Shown: piece by piece, positions 1 to 5,006 of the stretch
How the letters are laid out: every line of letters starts with the position of its first letter
Numbering within the stretch: position 1 is the stretch's first letter
Assembly (NCBI GenBank): GCA_030040295.1
Contig: JASHTZ010000415.1
Coordinates: 1 to 12,476, forward strand
Source: Terriglobia bacterium
GTDB taxonomy: Bacteria > Acidobacteriota > Terriglobia > UBA7540
Direction of reading: 5' to 3'
DNA: 12,476 bases
Position numbers and translations under genes: made by a program
The notes under the pieces: generated by a model
What the model was told of the DNA's origin: nothing
The model's input: only the letters and a program-made list of their open reading frames with translations
Databases searched by the model: none

Positions 1-203
1 GCGAGCTGATGCGCGCCCGGGAAGTGGGTGAAGCGATCGTGGGCGTGGCCAACGAGCGTGGCGCGGACATCCTCATCATGGGTCATCACCGCCCGCATCA
101 CCATTCGCTGGGCGAAACTTTGCGCGGCGGGACAGTGCAATATGTGGCCCACCACTCTCCCTGCCGCGTCATCGTACAGATTCCCGCGCCGGTGTCCAAA
201 TAG
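1..203 (+). CDS. UspA-like universal stress protein, C-terminal end (partial)
   Basis: The reading frame enters from the left edge (first whole codon at position 3) and stops at TAG 201-203, leaving about 66 residues. The visible part fits the C-terminal half of a UspA fold: an Ala-rich helix ending in GADILIMGHH, then GGTVQYVAHHSPCRVIVQIP, which matches the family pattern of strand, phosphate-binding loop, helix, Cys-Pro-like turn and final beta strand. In ATP-binding Usp proteins the loop reads G-x2-G-x9-G-S/T. Here the second Gly is Arg, the loop is about three residues longer, and it is rich in His (HHRPHHH), so nucleotide binding is doubtful. Usp proteins are cytoplasmic stress proteins, and some regulate neighbouring transporters. 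The symporter gene starts about 150 bases downstream on the same strand, so co-expression is possible. The start lies outside the window. Confidence 0.75.
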   Translation, partial: ELMRAREVGEAIVGVANERGADILIMGHHRPHHHSLGETLRGGTVQYVAHHSPCRVIVQIPAPVSK

Positions 204-242
204 TGGCACGGCCATCCGAAGGTGTGAAAATATTAGGCCGTA

Positions 243-297
243 GGGGCGGCCCTCGTGGCCGCTCCCGCCCAGGAGGGATAACCACGAGGGTTGCCCC
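243..297. repeat. Palindromic (REP-like) element with nested hairpins
   Basis: Arm GGGGCGGCCCTCGTGG (243-258) pairs with CCACGAGGGTTGCCCC (282-297) over 14 of 16 positions, with a 23-base loop. Within the left part a competing perfect hairpin forms: GCGGCC (246-251), loop CTCGT, GGCCGC (257-262). The element lies between the Usp gene and the symporter gene. There is no T-run after either hairpin, so it is not a classical intrinsic terminator. Its form resembles the dispersed GC-rich palindromes found between genes in acidobacterial and Chloroflexi genomes, though I cannot see other copies within this window. It could also stabilise or end the upstream transcript. Confidence 0.65.
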
Positions 298-354
298 GAC
301 AAGAGGCCCGCAGCATGCTTGCGTCGTAAATGCCCAATCGAAGTCACCCTGCAG

Positions 355-1644
355 ATGAGCGAGTCCACCGAAGCTAAACCTTTAACCTCTGCCCTCCACG
401 GCCCGAAGACCAGTTACATTCTTGCCGGACTGATTCTGGGAGCTGTGGCCGGAGTTGTTGCTAATTTCGCTTGGGGAAAAACGGCCGTGCTCGCTGACCT
501 GATCCACTACGTTACCGAGCCCCTTGGGCAGATGTGGCTGCGCGCCCTGATTATGGTGGTGATTCCGCTGATTTTCGCGCGCCTAAGCCTGGGCGTGGCG
601 GGACTCGGCGACCTGCACAAGCTTGGGCGCGTGGGTCTGAAGACGATTCTCTTCTTCCTGATGGTCACGTCCATCGCCGCAGTGCTGGGTCTTGCTATGG
701 TGAATCTGGTTCGGCCGGGCGCGGGCCTTCCGCAAGGGGTTCGCGACCGGTTGCTGGCGACGTATCATCAGGAGTCGAGCCCGGAACGCGCGGCTCCGCA
801 AGCCAGCCAATTCGGGATTCAGACTCTTGTCAACATAGTCCCGAGAAATCCCATGGGCGCGGCTGCGCAGGGCGATATGCTGGCGGTCATCTTCTTCTCC
901 CTGGCGTTTGGAGTGGCCTTGGCCCTGCTGCCCGAGGAGCGCACGCGGATTCTCGCGGAGGTCTTGCGCGGCCTTGCCGACGTGATGATGGTGATCATCG
1001 AGTTGGTGATGTTGCTCGCGCCCTACGGAGTTTTTGCGTTGCTCTTCACCGTCGCGGCAAGGTTCGGGATGGACCTGCTGGCGCGCCTGGGCTGGTACAT
1101 CGTGACGGTGATCGTGGGATTGGCCATTTTTGAATTCGGCGTCTACCCGGTATTGATCAAAGTGTTCACGGGGTGGTCGCCCTGGGAATTCTTCTCCCGC
1201 GGAATGCGGGCGATTTTGACCGCTCTCTCCACCAGTTCTTCCAATGCCACCCTCCCCACCACGCTCGAGGTTTGCGAAAATGCGCTGGGAATCCCGAAGG
1301 AGGTGAGCGGGTTCGTGGTTCCGCTGGTCGCGACGATGTGCATGAACGGCACGGCGCTGTTCGAAGGCGTGACCGTCCTTTTCATCGCTCAGGTTTTCGG
1401 CATGCATTTGCCGCTTTCGTCGCAGATTGTGGTGATGGTGACGGCAATTGTGATGTCCATGGGGGCCGCGGGCGTCCCCAGTGGGGCCATTCAAGTGCTG
1501 ATCTTGGTTCTGGAAGCAGTGGGAATTCCGGGGGAGGGAATTGCCATGGTGGTGGGCGTCGACCGCCTGCTGGATATGTGCCGAACAGTTGTAAACGTCA
1601 CGGGCGACATGCTGACGGCGGCCTTCGTGGCGCGGCACCAGTAA
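355..1644 (+). CDS. Dicarboxylate/amino-acid:cation symporter (SLC1/DAACS family)
   Basis: This is a 429-residue multi-pass inner-membrane carrier of about the usual family length (GltP/DctA/GltPh type). It imports acidic amino acids or C4-dicarboxylates with Na+ or H+. The hairpin-1 serine motif STSSSNAT is at residues 292-299 and the hairpin-2 motif AAGVPSG at 371-377. TM8 carries the full substrate and ion signature D403-x3-D407-x2-R410-T-x2-N414-x3-D418, which aligns with GltPh D390, D394, R397, N401 and D405. The Arg predicts an acidic substrate. The TM7 motif, normally NMDGT, reads CMNGT (C329-N331), which changes two residues of a sodium site. The start is ATG 355. A TTG at 319 would add 12 residues, and neither start has a clear Shine-Dalgarno. 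The Usp-like gene just upstream may be co-transcribed. The exact substrate cannot be told from sequence. Confidence 0.93.
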   Translation: MSESTEAKPLTSALHGPKTSYILAGLILGAVAGVVANFAWGKTAVLADLIHYVTEPLGQMWLRALIMVVIPLIFARLSLGVAGLGDLHKLGRVGLKTILFFLMVTSIAAVLGLAMVNLVRPGAGLPQGVRDRLLATYHQESSPERAAPQASQFGIQTLVNIVPRNPMGAAAQGDMLAVIFFSLAFGVALALLPEERTRILAEVLRGLADVMMVIIELVMLLAPYGVFALLFTVAARFGMDLLARLGWYIVTVIVGLAIFEFGVYPVLIKVFTGWSPWEFFSRGMRAILTALSTSSSNATLPTTLEVCENALGIPKEVSGFVVPLVATMCMNGTALFEGVTVLFIAQVFGMHLPLSSQIVVMVTAIVMSMGAAGVPSGAIQVLILVLEAVGIPGEGIAMVVGVDRLLDMCRTVVNVTGDMLTAAFVARHQ

Positions 1645-1778
1645 GCAGCAGCGCGGTGGCCCTTCGGTTTCGAGAGGCTATATTCCGGTGGAGTCCAGGC
1701 CGAAACGCCCTGAATCTTTGTGTCCGGCTACGTCATCGAACTCTACGGGAGTAATTCGAAAGGTTTGCCAAGGCTCCC

Positions 1779-1785
1779 AAGGAGG
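1779..1785 (+). promoter_or_regulatory. Strong ribosome binding site fixing the start at 1793
   Basis: AAGGAGG lies seven bases before ATG 1793, near-ideal spacing. It rules out the longer in-frame start upstream at 1688. Confidence 0.85.
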
Positions 1786-1792
1786 CGGAATT

Positions 1793-2233
1793 ATGCCGGC
1801 CAAAAAACATCTGAAAGCTGGTGATGCAAAACCAAAGAAGAGAGCGAAGAAGAACCGGGGCGGAGCGACCGAAGGTCGCGACCCGTCCAGTCCTGCACCA
1901 GGCCGGGCGCAGCATTTACTAGAGCCAGATGCGGCGCCGAGCTCAGACGAGAGGGAAGAGAGTGGCCGCGACGAGGCCAAGGTCGCAGCGGAACTCGACG
2001 CCGAAGATCGGGAAGCCCGGTCCGCCGGCCAAGCGGGAAGCCTGGAGGGACTGTCGGATGAGGCGGAAGGCGATTCTGAAAGTGTGGACGAACTTCTGGA
2101 AGAAGGAAACGCCTTTGAGGCCGGCATCATCAAGGGCGTGGAAAACGCTCCCGACGCCGACGAGCAGGAAGTGAGGGTGCACGAAGTTCCCGAAGATGAT
2201 GTGCCGGAAGAGTATCAAGATTCCGAGAAGTAG
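1793..2233 (+). CDS. Small hypothetical protein, Lys-rich N-terminus and acidic C-terminus
   Basis: A 146-residue protein with no signal peptide or membrane segment. Residues 1-22 are strongly basic (9 Lys/Arg after residue 3 in a stretch such as KPKKRAKKNR), resembling histone-tail-like nucleic-acid-binding extensions. Residues 42-146 are strongly acidic and probably largely disordered. The block around 97-141 (ESVDELLEEGNAFEAG, then THEVPEDDVPEEY-like residues VHEVPEDDVPEEY at 129-141) looks like a conserved module; I associate such a tail with hypothetical proteins of Acidobacteriota, from memory and unverified. The ribosome binding site is excellent, so the gene is probably real and well translated. 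It could be a nucleoid or ribosome-associated protein, but that is guesswork from charge. No function is assigned. Confidence 0.75.
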   Translation: MPAKKHLKAGDAKPKKRAKKNRGGATEGRDPSSPAPGRAQHLLEPDAAPSSDEREESGRDEAKVAAELDAEDREARSAGQAGSLEGLSDEAEGDSESVDELLEEGNAFEAGIIKGVENAPDADEQEVRVHEVPEDDVPEEYQDSEK

Positions 2234-2259
2234 TTTCGGCACGGAGAGAACCCTGGCCG

Positions 2260-2320
2260 CTTCTTCTCCCCTTTTTCTCACCCCCCTTTTTGTTCTCCTC
2301 CCGCCTTTTCCTTTTATCTT
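2260..2320 (+). promoter_or_regulatory. C/T-rich, G-poor tract; candidate Rho-utilisation region
   Basis: 57 of 61 bases are pyrimidines, with only four purines (2280, 2292, 2303, 2316) and just two Gs. It begins 26 bases after the stop of the small hypothetical gene and is in the sense strand of that transcript. An unstructured C-rich, G-poor stretch is the signature of a Rho loading site, so Rho-dependent termination is a reasonable inference. No stem with a T-run is seen here. Confidence 0.4.
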
Positions 2321-2799
2321 CGGGAATCGTTCATCCATAGGTGGTTGCGCAGGCGGCTAAAAATAAGGACCTTCACCTTGCCCGGTGAGTGGCCGGGGCT
2401 TGCGCGAACCATGACTTCAGGCTGATGATAGTGGCTTGAAGCGTCAATTGGCCCTGAGACCTCTTGAAAACTCCTCCGAATTTCGAGTAATTTGCCAGAT
2501 GCGATGGACGCGGGAAATATCCTCACTCTGTTGCGAGGGCTGAATTGGAAAATTGTAAAAGCCGGGTAGGTTGGCGAGGGGCAACGATGATTCAAGGGAA
2601 GGGTTTCGGAACTTCCCGAGTATACCCAAGGAATATAAGATATTCAGAACAAGTATTGATTATCTTAATAAAAGCAACCAATGCTGCTGATGCGCCATCG
2701 TATTAACCCAATGGCGGAAGCATTATACCTGACGGATGGCCGAAGGCCATGGGCATATCGCCCCGTGGCTAAGGCGCGCCATCGCAGGAAGGAGGAAGT
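2321..2799. other. Intergenic region, AT-rich right half with dyads; promoter of the beta-barrel gene likely here
   Basis: No convincing gene lies in this stretch; open frames on the minus strand (such as 2314-2595) lack family resemblance and ribosome binding sites. From about 2620 to 2730 the composition turns AT-rich, in contrast with its surroundings. Two operator-like dyads sit there: GAATAT-AAG-ATATTC (2631-2645, perfect) and an imperfect TATTGATTATCTTAATA (2654-2670). A compact hairpin ATGGCC-GAA-GGCCAT occurs at 2736-2750, inside the probable leader. I see no clean -35/-10 pair. Confidence 0.4.
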
Positions 2800-3624
2800 T
2801 TGCGATACGTCGCGAGTCTTATTTCAGCTCTTTCATTCATAGGTTTACTTGCGGGGTCAAGTCTTGCCCAGACGAACTCTCCACCATCCACTGCGCAGAC
2901 GAGCGCTCCACCGGCCGCTACTCAGACGAACACTCCACCATCTGTTGCGAAGACGAACCCTCCACCATCCGTTGCGCAGACGAGCGTACCATCCGTGGAG
3001 GTCTTTCTTGAGGGCGGTGGCTCATTTATGAGAGGCAACACATGGTATGAGACTATTCCGGTACAGATTTGCATACCAACGGAAACGATGTCATGTCCCG
3101 CAGTCTCCGGGCCATACACCACGGCGAACATGTCGAGTTCGTTTTCGACGGCTGCGAGCGCCGGCGCAGGTGCGCGCCTGCGCTTCACGCGGCATGACGC
3201 TATCGACGCCAGTTATTTGTTCAGCTTCAACCACCTCTTTCTCCGGGCGAAGGCAACCAATCCCACAACGGGGCAACCGATTGCCGAATCGGGGTCCTCA
3301 TTTACTCGCCTCCAGTTGGTCTCGTTCAACTACGTTCATTACTTCTTCATTCGTAGCCGTATCCAACCGTATCTTACGGCCGGAATGGGTGAGAGTCACT
3401 TCAAAGGCCCCTTGAGTGCCACGGCGCCCTCCGAGGGCCTGATCGAAGGGGGTGACCGCTTCCAATTCACCTGGAATGCCGGCGCTGGGGCAGACATTCT
3501 TCTCCGGCATCACCTGGTCCTTCGGTTTGACGTCCGGGATTATATGGTCGGCCAACCGCTTCCCATCCGCGGCAGTGCCCTGTCCATTATGCCCGTGGCC
3601 GGAGTGGTTTACCGGTTTATGTGA
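2800..3624 (+). CDS. Exported outer-membrane beta-barrel-like protein with Pro/Thr tandem repeats
   Basis: A 274-residue protein starting at TTG 2800, with GGAGG at 2791-2795 (within AGGAAGGAGG) close upstream. Residues 1-23 form a signal peptide: MRY, a hydrophobic core, then GSSLA followed by Gln24. Residues 24-59 are four tandem copies of a 9-residue unit (QTN/S-x-PPS-x-A), followed by a degenerate fifth copy. From about residue 66 the sequence alternates hydrophobic and polar residues and is rich in Gly and aromatics (SVEVFLEGGGSF, then YLFSFNHLFLRA and FNYVHYFFIRSR), ending in AGVVYRFM, as in OmpA/OmpW-type eight-stranded barrels that end near a C-terminal Phe. The Pro/Thr segment would act as a flexible periplasmic spacer. 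It is monocistronic by context, with a convergent gene downstream. A specific function is not recognisable. Confidence 0.8.
   Translation: MRYVASLISALSFIGLLAGSSLAQTNSPPSTAQTSAPPAATQTNTPPSVAKTNPPPSVAQTSVPSVEVFLEGGGSFMRGNTWYETIPVQICIPTETMSCPAVSGPYTTANMSSSFSTAASAGAGARLRFTRHDAIDASYLFSFNHLFLRAKATNPTTGQPIAESGSSFTRLQLVSFNYVHYFFIRSRIQPYLTAGMGESHFKGPLSATAPSEGLIEGGDRFQFTWNAGAGADILLRHHLVLRFDVRDYMVGQPLPIRGSALSIMPVAGVVYRFM
2869..2976 (+). repeat. 27-bp coding tandem repeat, four units
   Basis: Four consecutive 27-base units begin CAGACG or AAGACG and contain CCACCA or CCACCG. They encode QTNSPPSTA, QTSAPPAAT, QTNTPPSVA and KTNPPPSVA; a fifth unit starts at 2977 (QTSVPSVEV). The unit length keeps the frame, so copy number can change without disrupting the protein. 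The repeat follows directly after the signal-peptide cleavage site. Confidence 0.9.
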
Positions 3625-3737
3625 AGCTATCCAAACTTGAGTCAGGATTAATCTCGCATCCACCGCGAGCAAGAGAATTAGACCAAGGCGAGACGGCTGG
3701 GAGCAGGTTGGGGATGGGATCAGGCAGAGAATGAATC

Positions 3738-3760
3738 CCGTGTGCTCCGCCCTCACACGG
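3738..3760. terminator. Hairpin between convergent genes, possible terminator
   Basis: CCGTGTG (3738-3744) pairs perfectly with CACACGG (3754-3760) over a 9-base loop. On the plus strand it is followed by CGCTTCGGTTTT, a weak T-run. It lies between the ends of the beta-barrel gene (3624, plus) and the PilZ gene (3782, minus), so it could serve either. A weaker 5-bp hairpin, CTCGC/GCGAG, sits at 3653-3669. A small palindrome TTTTGC-A-GCAAAA (3769-3781) abuts the PilZ stop. Confidence 0.35.
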
Positions 3761-3781
3761 CGCTTCGGTTTTGCAGCAAAA

Positions 3782-4642
3782 TCATTCCTTCCGCACTTGG
3801 GCTTCGCGCAAATAGCAGACGCCATAAGCGTACCGGCCTTCCCCCGGGAGAGCTCGCAGGCCGGAAATTCTTCCCAGCGAGAAGATGTTCGCTGCCTCCG
3901 GCGAGTAGGGCACGGCAACCTCCACCACCATTCCCACGGCGTATTTATTTGCGCTTTTGAAGCCGAAGCCGCCTTTGGAGACGTTCTCGGTAGGCACCAC
4001 GTCGTCACCGTGGGTGGCGGTGCGAATGCACGCCGTCATCTTCAGGTCCAGCCGCCGGGCACGCCGCCGGTCCGCGCCATCTTTCGCTCGGGGCGGCGGC
4101 GGAGGAGAAGGCTTGAGCGGTGGCTGCGCCGAGGCTTCAAAGGGTGCTGAGGGCTCGCGCTCCGAAACTTTCCACGTCGTCACCTCCTGGCATTGCTTGC
4201 AGCGCAGCGAGATTTTTCCCTTTGCGTCAAAGACCTCCACTTCAAATTCACGCAGGTAAACCACTGCGGTGTACTTGCAGGCTTCGCACTCGAGCAGAAC
4301 CTTGGCTACCGAGTCGGCCTCGTTCGTGATAGGTGGAAACTCGATACCCCAGAGCTCGATTTTGGGGTCGACGAACCGCATTCCGTAGTGGATGCCTTCG
4401 GAGGTCTCTGAAATCGCCCCGATCACGAGCATGTCCGCTTCCAGGCCGGTGGAGATGACTCGAACGCTCAGCTCCTCGTGCGGATTGATGTGCTGCAAAA
4501 GGACAATCCGCGCGCCATGCCGGGAAAGAACCGCAGTGCGGCACTCCACGGCGAAAACGCTTCCATGGACATCTTTTCCGGAGACGAAAAGTCGCAGGGA
4601 AGTGGTGACGCGATCGCTGCGGCGTGTTCCTGGTATCAGCAT
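3782..4642 (-). CDS. Tandem PilZ-domain protein with a central four-cysteine zinc-ribbon-like module
   Basis: A 286-residue soluble protein. PilZ domains bind cyclic-di-GMP through RxxxR and (D/N)xSxxG. The N-terminal domain (about 1-102) has R7-x3-R11 but VLSRHG at 38-43 in place of the second motif, so its ligand binding is doubtful. A middle segment holds C119-x2-C122 and C148-x2-C151, a zinc-ribbon-like pair of CxxC knuckles about 25 residues apart. A Pro-rich linker follows (about 174-184). The C-terminal PilZ (about 190-280) has Arg-rich DRRRARR (R192-x3-R196) and intact N220-V-S222-K-G-G225, so this one should bind c-di-GMP. The start ATG 4642 has GGGGGGAGAA upstream; a GTG at 4693 would add 17 residues but has no ribosome binding site. 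The upstream neighbour on the same strand also ends in a PilZ-like domain. The output is unknown; the ribbon could bind nucleic acid, protein or zinc. Confidence 0.85.
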   Translation of the reverse strand: MLIPGTRRSDRVTTSLRLFVSGKDVHGSVFAVECRTAVLSRHGARIVLLQHINPHEELSVRVISTGLEADMLVIGAISETSEGIHYGMRFVDPKIELWGIEFPPITNEADSVAKVLLECEACKYTAVVYLREFEVEVFDAKGKISLRCKQCQEVTTWKVSEREPSAPFEASAQPPLKPSPPPPPRAKDGADRRRARRLDLKMTACIRTATHGDDVVPTENVSKGGFGFKSANKYAVGMVVEVAVPYSPEAANIFSLGRISGLRALPGEGRYAYGVCYLREAQVRKE

Positions 4643-5006
4643 GATTTGGGATTCTCCCCCCGATGCTCTGGGGCAGCCGGAGATAATCACCACATTCTAA
4701 CATTTTCTAAAGTTTTTGCCGCGCAAAGCCCGGACCAGGTGGTGTTCGTTGCCAAGCGGCGGCGGAGGGTGCTTTTCGGATGGGTCAGCCCAGAAAGTTC
4801 GAGAAGAGTGCCGGGCGTTCCAGATCGGCTTCGTTCTTGGTCTGCAGTTCATCTGGCATGGCCGCAAACGAAATAAAGCCCTCGTGAAATACGTTCTGTC
4901 GCGCCAAAACTCGGTTTATCTCGCCCAACCATGGTTGAGCGCGTGTTCTGGGAGGGAACGGATCGATTCCATGTTGGAGAGGCCTCGTGGTACTTCGTGG
5001 CAGGGC
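4643..5006 (-). other. Gap between the two PilZ genes, with an in-phase open frame
   Basis: This 364-base interval separates the stop of the large PilZ-like gene from the start of the tandem-PilZ gene. Its right two-thirds carry an uninterrupted minus-strand frame (see 4785-4928). The part from about 4700 to 4784 shows nothing I can assign. The tandem-PilZ gene may be expressed from its own promoter here; I find no clear -35/-10 pair. Confidence 0.5.
4785..4928 (-). CDS. Possible small protein or relict C-terminal extension (start uncertain)
   Basis: The minus-strand frame continues in phase from the TAA (5007-5009) of the large PilZ-like gene for 73 codons to TGA 4785-4787. The only plausible start is TTG 4928, giving 47 residues beginning LGEINRVLARQNV; an ATG at the 24th of these would give only 24. 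No ribosome binding site is seen for either. The residue make-up looks protein-like (FHEGFISFAAMPDEL, then TKNEADLERPALFSNFLG), with mixed hydrophobic, charged and aromatic residues. It may be a genuine small gene, a former extension of the large protein cut off by a stop mutation, or chance. I do not recognise a family. The opposite strand is open here too, which weakens the case. Confidence 0.3.
   Translation of the reverse strand: MGEINRVLARQNVFHEGFISFAAMPDELQTKNEADLERPALFSNFLG

Noticed and set aside
583..1638. 351-codon open frame on the minus strand opposite the symporter
   Set aside because: It is His/Arg/Gln-rich without any family resemblance, whereas the plus-strand frame has all SLC1 signature motifs.
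2314..2595. 93-codon minus-strand open frame in the gap before the beta-barrel gene
   Set aside because: There is no ribosome binding site, no recognisable domain, and its composition does not resemble the surrounding genes.
2869..2997. CRISPR-like array
   Set aside because: The repeats are contiguous 27-bp coding units without spacers and stay in frame within the beta-barrel gene.
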